A stretch of 64,000 nucleotides of DNA from an uncultured Lachnospiraceae bacterium (lineage in GTDB: Bacteria; Bacillota; Clostridia; Lachnospirales; Lachnospiraceae). Positions 51,229 to 60,169 of this stretch are shown here, piece after piece; position 1 is the first letter of the stretch; every line of letters starts with the position of its first letter. The notes under the pieces are model-generated. The model was given only the letters and a program-made list of their open reading frames with translations. It was not told where the DNA came from and did not search any database. The translations under genes and the position numbers were made by a program. The stretch covers positions 124,001 through 188,000 of the forward strand of contig CAJURH010000001.1 in assembly GCA_910588775.1 (NCBI GenBank), given 5' to 3'.

Positions 51229-51615
51229 ATGGCAGAAAAAAGGAATACCTACAAAATACACGAAAACAGTGACAATGGAGATGTGCAGATTGCGGACAGT
51301 GTGGTTGCCATTATTGCGGGTCTGGCGGCCACGGAAATCAAGGGCGTTGCGTCCATGGCAGGGAATATTACCAATGAGCTGGTGGCCAAACTAGGCATGA
51401 AGAATTTATCCAAAGGGGTAAAAGTGGATGTGCTGGAAGGCGTGGTGACGGTGGCTTTGAACTTAAATATTGAGTACGGATACAATATATATGAAACCAG
51501 CAGGACTGTGCAGGAGAAAGTGAAATCCGCCATTGAGAACATGACGGGCCTAAGCGTGGCGGATGTAAATATCCGGATTGCGGGAGTGGTCATGGAACCG
51601 GAGAAGGATAAATAG
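51229..51615 (+). CDS. Asp23/Gls24 family envelope stress protein (YqhY-like)
   Basis: The 128-residue protein matches the Asp23/Gls24 family: IADSVVAIIAGLAATEIKGVASMAG (residues 16-40) and a C-terminal VNIRIAGVVME. The YqhY subtype is encoded next to nusB or acetyl-CoA carboxylase genes and is linked to fatty-acid synthesis control. It starts behind AGGAGGAA. The nusB gene follows 14 bases after its stop. Confidence 0.92.
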   Translation: MAEKRNTYKIHENSDNGDVQIADSVVAIIAGLAATEIKGVASMAGNITNELVAKLGMKNLSKGVKVDVLEGVVTVALNLNIEYGYNIYETSRTVQEKVKSAIENMTGLSVADVNIRIAGVVMEPEKDK

Positions 51616-51629
51616 CCAGGAGGAGCGCC

Positions 51630-52049
51630 ATGGGGAGAAGAGGGTTAAGGGAGCATATATTTAAACTCCTTTTTATGAGTGAATTTCACCCGGAAGAAGA
51701 ACTGGCCGATCAGGTGAGCCTCTATTTTGGAGAGATGGAATCGCTTCAAGAGGCGGATGCGCAGTACATGCAGACAAAATATTCTTCCATCCGGGAGAAG
51801 ATAGAGGAGACGGACGCGCTGTTAAATGAGATTTCCCGGGGATGGAAGACCAGTCGCATGAGTAAGGTGGATCTGAATATTCTGCGACTGGCGGTATATG
51901 AAATTCGACATGACGCGGATGTGCCTGAGCGGGTGGCGGCCAACGAGGCGGTGGAAATCGCCAAGAAATACGGCGGAGAGGAGTCGGCTTCTTTCGTCAA
52001 CGGATTGTTGGGAAAAGTAATTCGTTCCAATGGGGAAGAGCGTGCATGA
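51630..52049 (+). CDS. nusB: transcription antitermination factor NusB
   Basis: The 139-residue helical RNA-binding protein takes part in rRNA antitermination. REHIFKLLFMSEFHP (residues 7-21), KVDLNILRLAVYEI (near 78-91) and VPERVAANEAVEIAKKYGGEESASFVNGLLG (near 97-127) are typical. It overlaps xseA by four bases. Confidence 0.94.
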   Translation: MGRRGLREHIFKLLFMSEFHPEEELADQVSLYFGEMESLQEADAQYMQTKYSSIREKIEETDALLNEISRGWKTSRMSKVDLNILRLAVYEIRHDADVPERVAANEAVEIAKKYGGEESASFVNGLLGKVIRSNGEERA

Positions 52050-53266
52050 GCAGTATTTATTCAGTAAGCCAGGTCAACGCGTATATCAAAAATATGTATA
52101 CCCAGGATTATCTGCTTCGGAATATATGTGTGGGCGGAGAAGTGTCCAACTGCAAATATCATACATCCGGGCATATTTATTTTTCACTGAAAGATGAAAG
52201 CGGGGCCATTGCGTGTGTTATGTTTGCCAGGCAGCGCAAAGGTCTGGCTTTTTCTATGAAAGACGGGGACAAGGTGGCGGTGGAGGGCAGCGTAGACGTT
52301 TACCAGAGAGACGGACGCTACCAGTTGTACGCCAGGAAAATTACCTTAGAGGGGGCTGGGCTTCTCTACGAGCGATTTCTGGCTTTAAAAGACCAGTTGG
52401 AGGAGATGGGCATGTTCGCCCCAGAGTACAAGCAGCCCATTCCGAAGTTTGTCCACACTCTTGGGGTGGTCACGGCGCCTACTGGGGCGGCCATACAGGA
52501 TATCCGAAACATTGCCTCCAGGCGCAATCCCTACGTGCAGATTATACTCTATCCGGCGCTGGTGCAGGGCGAGGGAGCGAAGGAAAGCATTGTGAGAGGG
52601 ATTCATGCGCTGGAAAGCTTGGGCGTAGACGTGATGATTGTGGGCCGGGGCGGCGGTTCCATCGAGGACTTGTGGGCGTTCAACGAGGAGGAAGTGGCGC
52701 GGGCGGCGTTCCACTGCTCCATTCCCATCATTTCCGCAGTGGGCCACGAAACCGACGTCACCATTATAGACTATGTGGCGGATCTGCGGGCGCCCACGCC
52801 CTCTGCGGCGGCGGAGCTGGCGGTGTATGATTACCGAGCCTTTCAGGAAACGTTGCTGGGGTACCGGCAGATGTTCCAGGAGAAGATGGACAGCCGTTTG
52901 CGGCTTATGGAGGAGAGACTTCGGCAGTACCAGATGCGGCTAGGGTACTTAAGCCCCCAGAGCCAGATCCGTGAAAAGAGGCAGTATCTGGTGGAGACGC
53001 AAGAGCGACTGCGGGCGTATATGAAGCGGCAGACGGAGCAGGCCAGAAATAATCTGGACCTGTATGTAGAGCGGTTAAAGGGGCTGTCCCCGCTGGACAA
53101 GCTGAAGCAGGGATTTTCTTACGGCATGGACAGGCAGGGAAAGACGCTGGTGAGCATTTCTCAGGTGCAGCCGGGAGATTCCATAACCTTACAGGTCAGC
53201 GACGGAACCATGAAAGCGCAGGTGACGGAAACCAGGTCCGTGGACTGGACCCAGAAGAGTGAATAA
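52046..53266 (+). CDS. xseA: exodeoxyribonuclease VII large subunit
   Basis: XseA of 406 residues: an N-terminal OB fold (SVSQVNAYIKNMYTQDYLLRNICVGGEVSN) and the catalytic domain with GVVTAPTGAAIQDI (near 141-154), GRGGGSIEDLWAFNEE (near 202-217) and GHETDVTI(I)DYVADLRAPTPSAAAEL (near 233-256). With XseB it degrades single-stranded DNA. It starts inside nusB (ATGA) and is followed 13 bases later by xseB. Confidence 0.95.
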   Translation: MSSIYSVSQVNAYIKNMYTQDYLLRNICVGGEVSNCKYHTSGHIYFSLKDESGAIACVMFARQRKGLAFSMKDGDKVAVEGSVDVYQRDGRYQLYARKITLEGAGLLYERFLALKDQLEEMGMFAPEYKQPIPKFVHTLGVVTAPTGAAIQDIRNIASRRNPYVQIILYPALVQGEGAKESIVRGIHALESLGVDVMIVGRGGGSIEDLWAFNEEEVARAAFHCSIPIISAVGHETDVTIIDYVADLRAPTPSAAAELAVYDYRAFQETLLGYRQMFQEKMDSRLRLMEERLRQYQMRLGYLSPQSQIREKRQYLVETQERLRAYMKRQTEQARNNLDLYVERLKGLSPLDKLKQGFSYGMDRQGKTLVSISQVQPGDSITLQVSDGTMKAQVTETRSVDWTQKSE

Positions 53267-53279
53267 GGGAGATTGGACA

Positions 53280-53513
53280 ATGAAGGAGCAGAAAAAACAG
53301 GATGCCGTGGACGAATCCATGACTTTGGAAGAAGCGTTCCGGCAGTTGGATGGCGTGGTGGAACGGCTGGAGAGCCGGGAGATTACTTTGGAAGAGTCTT
53401 TCAAAGTTTACCAGTCGGGCATGAATCTTTTGAAGACGTGCAATGACAAAATCGACCGTGTGGAAAAAAAGATGCTGTTGATGGACGAGGATGGAGGACT
53501 CCGTGAATTTTGA
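53280..53513 (+). CDS. xseB: exodeoxyribonuclease VII small subunit
   Basis: The 77-residue helical protein has LEEAFRQLDGVVERLESREITLEESFKVYQSGMNLLKTCNDKID, the whole XseB signature. The start ATG 53280 has a GGGAG site. Its last codons overlap the start of ispA. Confidence 0.94.
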   Translation: MKEQKKQDAVDESMTLEEAFRQLDGVVERLESREITLEESFKVYQSGMNLLKTCNDKIDRVEKKMLLMDEDGGLREF

Positions 53514-54390
53514 AGAAGTACTGGAACAGAAAATAGATAAGACGGAAAGAAGCATCGGCAGATACCTGCCCAGGGAAGATGGCTTTGCTGGGAAACTGGC
53601 CCAGGCCATGAACTACGCCATGAAATCCGGCGGCAAGCGTCTGCGTCCGCTGATTTTGCAGGAATCCTATGAGACGTTCGGGGGATGTGGGCAGGAGGCG
53701 GAACCCTTCATGGCGGCGCTGGAAATGATTCATACGCATTCGCTGATTCACGATGATCTTCCCGCGCTGGATGACGACGACTACCGCCGGGGAAGAAAGG
53801 CTACCCATGTGGAATACGGGGAGGCTTTTGGAATCTTAAGCGGAGACGCGCTTTTGAACTACGCTTATGAAGTGGCCCTTCACAGCTTTGATTTGACCAA
53901 GGATTATTCCCGGACGGCGCTGGCCCTGCAGATTTTGGCGGCCAAAAGCGGCCTTCATGGAATGCTGGGCGGCCAGAGCGTGGATGTGGACTGGGAGGGC
54001 CGCCCGGTGGATAAGGAGATCTTGCAGGGGATTTATCTTAAGAAGACAGCGGCGCTTCTGGAGGCGGCCTTCATGATTGGCGCCATTTTGGCCGGGGCCA
54101 ATTCGGATCAGGTGCGCGCCATGGAACAGGTGGGGCGCAAGGTGGGACTGGCCTTCCAGATCCAGGACGATATTCTGGACGTGACAGGGTCCACCCAGGA
54201 GCTGGGGAAACCGGCCGGAAGCGACGAGAAGAACCGGAAGGCTACATACGTGACGCTGTACGGCATGGAAGCGGCGCTTAGCCAGGTAAAGGCTCTCTCC
54301 TCCCAGGCGGTGGAAATCCTTCAGGACGTGTCCCGTGGAAATGATTTCCTGCTCCAGTTAATCCAGTGGCTGATGACCCGAAATAAATAG
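53503..54390 (+). CDS. ispA: polyprenyl (farnesyl/geranyl) diphosphate synthase
   Basis: The trans-isoprenyl diphosphate synthase has the first aspartate-rich motif DDLPALDDDDYRRG and the second QIQDDILDV, plus GGKRLRP at the N-terminal substrate site. It makes farnesyl diphosphate for undecaprenyl and quinone precursors. The start GTG 53503 is preferred because GGAGG lies five bases ahead; ATG 53491, twelve bases upstream in the same frame, is the alternative. dxs follows 16 bases downstream. Confidence 0.93.
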   Translation: MNFEEVLEQKIDKTERSIGRYLPREDGFAGKLAQAMNYAMKSGGKRLRPLILQESYETFGGCGQEAEPFMAALEMIHTHSLIHDDLPALDDDDYRRGRKATHVEYGEAFGILSGDALLNYAYEVALHSFDLTKDYSRTALALQILAAKSGLHGMLGGQSVDVDWEGRPVDKEILQGIYLKKTAALLEAAFMIGAILAGANSDQVRAMEQVGRKVGLAFQIQDDILDVTGSTQELGKPAGSDEKNRKATYVTLYGMEAALSQVKALSSQAVEILQDVSRGNDFLLQLIQWLMTRNK

Positions 54391-54406
54391 TTAAGGAAGC
54401 GATACC

Positions 54407-56269
54407 GTGATATTAGAAAAAATCCATAAGCCCAATGATATACAGAAAATACCTTTGGAAGATTTTCCCAGGCTGGCCGGGGAGATACGCATGTTCCTGA
54501 TTGAGCATATCAGCAAAACCGGGGGGCACTTGGCTTCCAATCTGGGAGCTGTGGAGCTGACCATGGCTCTTCATAACGTGTTCCATCTGCCAGAAGACAA
54601 GATCATCTGGGACGTGGGCCATCAGGCTTACGCGCACAAGATTCTCACCGGGCGCAAGGAGGAATTCTCTATGCTGCGGCAGATGGGCGGGATCAGTGGA
54701 TTTCCCAAGCGCAGCGAGAGTCCTTGCGATTCTTTCGACACTGGACATAGTTCCACGTCTATTTCCGCCGGTCTGGGCTATGTAAGAGCCAGGGATCTGC
54801 AGAAACAGTCCCACTATGTCGTGTCCGTCATCGGCGATGGCGCCTTGACCGGGGGAATGGCCTACGAGGCTATGAACAACGCGGCGGAGTTAAAGAAGAA
54901 CTTTATCATTGTGCTCAATGACAATAAGATGTCCATTTCTCCAAACGTGGGGGGGATCTCCGCCTACCTGGGCAGTCTGCGCACGGCGGAATCTTACTGC
55001 GGTTTAAAATTAAGTGTGCGCAAAAATCTGAAAAAAATCCCCAAAGTTGGGGAAGCCATGGTGCAAGCCGTCCATAAGACAAAGACAGGGATTAAGCAGT
55101 TATTGATACCTGGCATGCTCTTTGAAAATATGGGGCTGACTTACTTAGGCCCGGTGAACGGGCACAACACCCGTCAGATGATGAAGCTTTTGAATGAGGC
55201 TAAGCGGGTGGAAGGTCCGGTGATCGTCCATGTGCTCACGGAAAAGGGCTGGGGGTATGAACCGGCCATGCGCTATCCGTCTAAATTCCACGGGACGGCG
55301 CCTTTTGAGATTGCCACGGGAGCATTGAAAAATAAACCGGAGAAAGCGGACTACACGGATGTGTTTTCTTCCACTCTCTGTAAACTGGGCGGCAAGGATT
55401 CCAGCATTGTGGCTGTTACGGCGGCTATGCCTGCGGGAACCGGGCTGAATCGATTTGCGAGCCTGTATCCCCGGCGTTTCTTTGACGTGGGGATTGCGGA
55501 GGCTCATGCGGTGACCTTCGCCGCTGGACTGGCCTTGGGTGGGCTGACTCCAGTGGTGGCCATTTACTCCTCCTTTTTGCAGCGGGCTTTTGACCAGATA
55601 CTCCATGACGTGTGCATGCAGAATCTTCATGTGGTCTTTGCCATCGACCGGGCGGGACTGGTGGGCAGCGACGGGGAGACGCATCATGGATGTTTTGATT
55701 TCAGCTATCTATCCCTGATGCCCAATATGACCGTAATGGCGCCTAAGAATAAGTGGGAATTGTCGGATATGCTGGAGTTTGCCCTGGATCAGCCTGGCCC
55801 GGTGGCTGTGCGTTATCCCAGAGGGGAAGCCTGCGACGGTCTGGAGCAGTACAGGGAGCCCATAGAGTTGGGTAAAAGCGAATGGCTGGTCCACGGGGAA
55901 GAGCTGGCCATTCTTACCATCGGGAGCATGACTATGACCGGGGAGGAAGTGCGGCTGGCATTACAAGAAGACGGTTGGAATCCCAGTGTGGTAAATATGC
56001 GTTTCGTGAAGCCCTTGGATGAGGAGCGGCTGGATGAGCTGGCGCAGCGCCATTCGATTCTGGTCACCCTGGAGGAAAACGTGTTGTCCGGGGGAATGGG
56101 CGAAAAAGTTTGTTCCTATATAAATGCCCATCACCCACAGATGCAGGTAATTTCCATTGGCATACCCGACCAGTTTGTGGGCCATGGCAGTGTAAGTCAG
56201 TTGAGAAAACAGATACATTTGGATGTGGAAGGCATTGTTACCACCATCCGGGAAAGGGCGGTCCGATGA
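54407..56269 (+). CDS. dxs: 1-deoxy-D-xylulose-5-phosphate synthase
   Basis: The 620-residue thiamine-diphosphate enzyme opens the MEP pathway. HLASNLGAVELT (near residue 44), GHQAYAHKILTGR (near 73), GDGALTGGMAYEAMNNA (near 145-161) and DRAGLVGSDGETHHG (near 409-423) are family hallmarks. The start is GTG 54407 behind AAGGAAG. It lies in the same operon as ispA, uniting two isoprenoid steps, and overlaps tlyA by four bases. Confidence 0.95.
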   Translation: MILEKIHKPNDIQKIPLEDFPRLAGEIRMFLIEHISKTGGHLASNLGAVELTMALHNVFHLPEDKIIWDVGHQAYAHKILTGRKEEFSMLRQMGGISGFPKRSESPCDSFDTGHSSTSISAGLGYVRARDLQKQSHYVVSVIGDGALTGGMAYEAMNNAAELKKNFIIVLNDNKMSISPNVGGISAYLGSLRTAESYCGLKLSVRKNLKKIPKVGEAMVQAVHKTKTGIKQLLIPGMLFENMGLTYLGPVNGHNTRQMMKLLNEAKRVEGPVIVHVLTEKGWGYEPAMRYPSKFHGTAPFEIATGALKNKPEKADYTDVFSSTLCKLGGKDSSIVAVTAAMPAGTGLNRFASLYPRRFFDVGIAEAHAVTFAAGLALGGLTPVVAIYSSFLQRAFDQILHDVCMQNLHVVFAIDRAGLVGSDGETHHGCFDFSYLSLMPNMTVMAPKNKWELSDMLEFALDQPGPVAVRYPRGEACDGLEQYREPIELGKSEWLVHGEELAILTIGSMTMTGEEVRLALQEDGWNPSVVNMRFVKPLDEERLDELAQRHSILVTLEENVLSGGMGEKVCSYINAHHPQMQVISIGIPDQFVGHGSVSQLRKQIHLDVEGIVTTIRERAVR

Positions 56270-57072
56270 AAGAGCGTTTGGATGTATTGCTGGTGCAGCG
56301 CAAACTGGCTGTGTCCAGAGAGAAGGCGAAAGCCGTAATTATGTCCGGCAATGTGTATGTGCAGGGGCAGAAAGAAGATAAGGCGGGAGCCATGTTTCCC
56401 AATACGGTTTCCATCGAAGTAAAGGGAAAGCCCCTTCCCTATGTGAGTCGGGGCGGGTGGAAATTAGAGAAGGCGCTGCATTGTTTTCCCATTTGTCTGG
56501 AAAAGAAAATCTGTATGGACGTGGGCGCCTCCACCGGAGGGTTCACCGACTGCATGCTGCAGAACAGAGCGGCGAAAGTGTACGCTGTGGACGTGGGCCA
56601 CGGGCAACTGGACTGGAAGCTGCGCCAGGATGAGCGGGTGGTCTGCATGGAGAAGACCAACATCCGCTATGTGACGCCAGAGGACATAGCGGATTTCATC
56701 GACTTTGCGTCCATCGATGTATCTTTTATTTCACTGGAGAAGGTACTGGGTCCAGTGCGGGCCTTGCTGGCGGATAATGCGCAGGCAGTCTGTCTGATTA
56801 AACCCCAGTTTGAGGCGGGACGCACACAGGTGGGCAAAAAAGGGGTGGTCCGTGACCCGTCTATCCACCGGGAGGTGATCCGAAATGTATTGTCCTATGC
56901 CGCCGCCGCGGGATTTTCGCCGGGACATTTGGAATATTCCCCGGTGAAAGGGCCAGAAGGCAATATTGAATACCTGCTGCATCTGTATACAAAAAGACCG
57001 ACGGCGGATGCAGGCCCTCTGGAAGAGCGGGTGCAGATGGTTGTGGAGGAGGCGCACGGGGCGCTGGATTAA
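56266..57072 (+). CDS. tlyA: TlyA family rRNA 2'-O-methyltransferase
   Basis: The 268-residue protein has an N-terminal S4 RNA-binding domain (ERLDVLLVQRKLAVSREKAKAVIMSGNVYV) and a FtsJ-like methyltransferase domain with the SAM motif MDVGASTGGFTDCML (near 86-100) and KPQFEAGR (near 184-191). TlyA methylates ribosomal RNA in Mycobacterium and relatives; some homologues are called hemolysins. The start ATG 56266 overlaps the dxs stop. An earlier in-frame ATG at 56110 lies inside dxs. Confidence 0.92.
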   Translation: MKERLDVLLVQRKLAVSREKAKAVIMSGNVYVQGQKEDKAGAMFPNTVSIEVKGKPLPYVSRGGWKLEKALHCFPICLEKKICMDVGASTGGFTDCMLQNRAAKVYAVDVGHGQLDWKLRQDERVVCMEKTNIRYVTPEDIADFIDFASIDVSFISLEKVLGPVRALLADNAQAVCLIKPQFEAGRTQVGKKGVVRDPSIHREVIRNVLSYAAAAGFSPGHLEYSPVKGPEGNIEYLLHLYTKRPTADAGPLEERVQMVVEEAHGALD

Positions 57073-57084
57073 GGATAAGACGCG

Positions 57085-57918
57085 ATGGACAGGTTTTATG
57101 TGATTACAAATGAGGAAAAAGACAAAGATATGCATGTGGCTGGCCAGATTGCCGCATATCTGAAAAGGAGAGGGATCGCTTGCGGCGTACAGAAGCTATC
57201 CCAGAGGGCCATGCGAATCCCACTGGACATCCAGTGCATCATTGTGCTGGGCGGCGACGGGACGCTTCTGCAGGTGGCCAGGGAGGTGGTGGATACAGGC
57301 ATTCCGCTATTCGGCGTAAATATGGGCACGCTGGGGTACCTGGCGGAGGTGGACAGGCGTGGGATTTTCCCGGCGCTGGATAAGCTTTTGCAGGACGAAT
57401 ATGAGGTTGAAAAGCGTATGATGCTTCAGGGAACCGTATATCACGGGGATCAGGTGACAGGCAGGGGAATCGCTTTAAACGATATTGTCATTGGACGGGA
57501 AGGACCGTTGCGGGTTATTTGTCTGCGCAATTATGTCAATGGCGAATATCTCAATGAGTACAAAGCGGACGGAATCATTGTGGCTACGCCCACAGGTTCC
57601 ACAGGCTACAGTTTGTCCGCGGGTGGTCCTATTGTGGCGCCAAAAGCCCGTATGACGGTGATCACGCCGCTGGCTCCCCACACTTTAAATTCCAGAAGCA
57701 TTATCCTGCCGGGGGACGACGTGATCACGGTGGAAATCGGTGAAGGGCGCCATCAGGCGCCGGAAGAGGCCATGGCCACCTTTGACGGGGACATATCCGT
57801 TTCCATGGTGACGGGGGATCGGATTGTGATCGAGAAGGCGCAGGCCAGCGTGGGGATTATCAAAATGAGCAATCTTAGTTTTGTGGAAGTCATGCGTCGG
57901 AAGATGAGCGGCCAATAA
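57085..57918 (+). CDS. nadK: NAD kinase
   Basis: The 277-residue NadK makes NADP from NAD. GGDGTLLQVAREV (near residues 56-68), NxxTLGYLAEV (near 76-86), the NEYKADGIIVATPTGSTGYSLSAGGPIV substrate segment (near 155-182) and DG(D) at FDGDIS are present. It is placed between tlyA and argR, the usual clostridial order. An AAGGATAAG site precedes the ATG. Confidence 0.94.
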   Translation: MDRFYVITNEEKDKDMHVAGQIAAYLKRRGIACGVQKLSQRAMRIPLDIQCIIVLGGDGTLLQVAREVVDTGIPLFGVNMGTLGYLAEVDRRGIFPALDKLLQDEYEVEKRMMLQGTVYHGDQVTGRGIALNDIVIGREGPLRVICLRNYVNGEYLNEYKADGIIVATPTGSTGYSLSAGGPIVAPKARMTVITPLAPHTLNSRSIILPGDDVITVEIGEGRHQAPEEAMATFDGDISVSMVTGDRIVIEKAQASVGIIKMSNLSFVEVMRRKMSGQ

Positions 57919-57938
57919 CGGGCGCAAAAGAGGTGGGT

Positions 57939-58400
57939 ATGAAGCTGGACAGGCATAGGAAAATTGTGGATTTAATTCAGGAATTTGAGATTGAAACCCA
58001 GGAGGAGTTGGCCCGCCGGCTTCACGCGGCCGGGTATGCGGTCACGCAGTCCACCATATCCAGGGATATTCGGGAGCTGAATTTGAAAAAGGCAGTGAAC
58101 CGTCAGGGAAAACTGGTCTATGTGTCGGAGAAAATCCGGGACGGGGAGGCCAGTGAACGGTATGCCAGGATCTTGAAAGGGGCCTTTGTATCCATGGACG
58201 CAGCCCAGAATATCCTGGTGGTGCGAACCGTGCCCGGCATGGCTATGGCGGCGGCAGCCGTCTTGGATGAACTGGACTGGGAAGAGGTGCTGGGCTGTAT
58301 TGCAGGGGATGACACGATTATGTGCGTGGTAAGAAGCGAAAGACATTGCCGTACAGTGATGGAGCGACTGCGGTCGGTTCTTGATGGAATGGAGGCGTAG
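57939..58400 (+). CDS. argR: arginine repressor
   Basis: The 153-residue ArgR has an N-terminal winged helix (KIVDLIQEFEIETQEELARRLHAAG and TQSTISRDIRELNL) and a C-terminal arginine-binding hexamerisation domain (VPGMAMAAAAVLDELDWEEVLGCIAGDDTIMCVVR). ATG 57939, with AGAGGTG upstream, is preferred to GTG 57933. It is located just before recN as in many Firmicutes. Confidence 0.95.
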   Translation: MKLDRHRKIVDLIQEFEIETQEELARRLHAAGYAVTQSTISRDIRELNLKKAVNRQGKLVYVSEKIRDGEASERYARILKGAFVSMDAAQNILVVRTVPGMAMAAAAVLDELDWEEVLGCIAGDDTIMCVVRSERHCRTVMERLRSVLDGMEA

Positions 58401-58409
58401 AACACAAAG

Positions 58410-60101
58410 ATGCTAATAAATTTACATGTGAAGAATCTGGCTCTGATACGGGAAGAAGAGGTGGAGTTTCAGTCGGGGTTAAATATTCTCACTGGGGAGA
58501 CTGGCGCGGGAAAATCCATTTTGCTGGGTTCCATTCAGTTGGCTCTGGGCGGGAAGATGTCCAGGGAGATGATACGGGAAGACGCGGATTATGCTCTGGT
58601 GGAGCTGACTTTTCAGGTGGAAGATCCCAGAATCCGGCGGGAACTGGAGGCGCTGGGAGTCTATCCAGAAGACGATCAGATCTGGATGTCCAGGCGGATG
58701 GCTGGCAAGAGAAGCACGAACCGCATCAACGGGGAGACCTGCACAGCCGCCCAGATGCGCGCGGTGGGGGCATTGCTTCTGGATATTCATGGGCAGCATG
58801 AGCACCAGTCTCTTTTAAACCGGAAACGGCAGTTGGATATTCTGGATGAATATGGCAAGGAAAAGATTGAGCCGATAAAAGTGCAGACGGCAGCCGCATA
58901 CCAGGCGTACCAGAAGTTGGCCAAGCAGATGTCTGGGGATCAGATGGATGAAGAACAGCGAAAGAGAGAGGTTTCTTTCCTGGAATTTGAAATCCGGGAG
59001 CTTCAGGAGGCCAATCTGCAGCCAGGAGAGGACGAAGAGTTGGAGAAACAGCACCGGAAGCTGAGCAATGGAAAGCGGATTCTGGAGACGCTGAACCAGG
59101 TGCATATGTGCACCGGATACGACGACGCGGGCGGAGCCGGGGACAGGCTTGGACAGGCGCTGCAGCTTCTTGGCGGCATTGTGGACCTGGATGAAGACTT
59201 GGAGCCCATGGAAGAATCACTTACGGATTTGGACGGCCTGCTCAACGACTTTAATCGGGAGCTGACGGATTATCTGTCTGAGTGGGAGTTCGACGAAGAA
59301 GAGTATTATCAGCTGGAAAAGCGGTTGGATCTAATCAATCATTTAAAGTCAAAATATGGAAATTCTGTGGAAGAAATCCAGAAATACCAGAAAAAACAGG
59401 AACAGCGACTGCAAAAACTTCAATCCTACGAAGAATATAAACAGGAATTGGAGCAGAAACTAGCAAGACAAAGAAAAAAGCTGGATGAACAGTGCAAAAT
59501 TTTGAGCAAATACCGGATGGAATACGCAAAACAGTTGGAGAGGCAGGTGCAAACGCAGCTCACAGACCTGAATTTTCTGCACGTGGACTTCGCCATAGAA
59601 TTTACCCAGCAGGGATATACGTCGGGTGGCGCGGACCAAGTGGAGTTTATGATTTCCACCAATCCTGGAGAGCCCAGGAAACCTTTCGGTAAAGTGGTCT
59701 CCGGCGGTGAGCTTTCCAGGATTATGCTGGCGATTAAGACGCTTCTGGCGGATAAAGATCAGATTGAGACCTTGATTTTTGATGAGATTGACACAGGAAT
59801 CAGCGGCCGTACCGCGCAGAAGGTTTCCGAGAAAATGGCGTACATCGGCGGCCAGCGCCAGGTGATCTGCATTACGCATTTGCCCCAGATTGCCTCTATG
59901 GCGGACGCTCATTATTCCATAGAGAAGAAACAGCAGGACGCGGACACATTCACGTCCATACGTCTGTTGGATGCAGAGGATTCGGTAAAAGAACTGGCCA
60001 GACTTTTAGGCGGCGCGGAAATCACAGAGCGGGTTTTGGAAAGCGCCAGAGAGATGAAAGATTTGGCAGACCAACAAAAAAATTCAAGATTGAAATTATG
60101 A
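58410..60101 (+). CDS. recN: DNA repair protein RecN
   Basis: The 563-residue SMC-like ATPase acts in double-strand break repair. Walker A GETGAGKSIL (residues 28-37), a long central coiled coil (about 170-390), the signature SGGELSRIMLAIK (near 431-443) and Walker B TLIFDEIDTGISG (near 452-464) are present. It ends 81 bases before the spoIVB start, and a possible sporulation promoter overlaps its last codons. Confidence 0.95.
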   Translation: MLINLHVKNLALIREEEVEFQSGLNILTGETGAGKSILLGSIQLALGGKMSREMIREDADYALVELTFQVEDPRIRRELEALGVYPEDDQIWMSRRMAGKRSTNRINGETCTAAQMRAVGALLLDIHGQHEHQSLLNRKRQLDILDEYGKEKIEPIKVQTAAAYQAYQKLAKQMSGDQMDEEQRKREVSFLEFEIRELQEANLQPGEDEELEKQHRKLSNGKRILETLNQVHMCTGYDDAGGAGDRLGQALQLLGGIVDLDEDLEPMEESLTDLDGLLNDFNRELTDYLSEWEFDEEEYYQLEKRLDLINHLKSKYGNSVEEIQKYQKKQEQRLQKLQSYEEYKQELEQKLARQRKKLDEQCKILSKYRMEYAKQLERQVQTQLTDLNFLHVDFAIEFTQQGYTSGGADQVEFMISTNPGEPRKPFGKVVSGGELSRIMLAIKTLLADKDQIETLIFDEIDTGISGRTAQKVSEKMAYIGGQRQVICITHLPQIASMADAHYSIEKKQQDADTFTSIRLLDAEDSVKELARLLGGAEITERVLESAREMKDLADQQKNSRLKL

Positions 60102-60109
60102 TATTATCA

Positions 60110-60116
60110 CATACTA
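60110..60116 (+). promoter_or_regulatory. possible sigma-G/F-type -10 of spoIVB
   Basis: CATACTA matches the forespore sigma-G -10 sequence; a GATTG about 17 bases upstream (60088-60092) is a 4-of-5 match to its -35. The start of transcription would fall near 60123, within the first arm of the recN terminator. Confidence 0.45.
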
Positions 60117-60118
60117 TG

Positions 60119-60150
60119 AGAGTGTACACGAGGCTGTACGCTCTTTTTTT
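60119..60150 (+). terminator. intrinsic terminator of recN
   Basis: AGAGTGTAC (60119-60127) pairs with GTACGCTCT (60136-60144), with one G-U pair, and six more T residues follow. Confidence 0.8.
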
Positions 60151-60169
60151 CAACTTCTGATGAAGGGAT

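Noticed and set aside
52213..52830. 205-codon frame inside xseA
   Set aside because: xseA is unmistakable in another frame; the Gly/Arg-rich product is an out-of-frame shadow.
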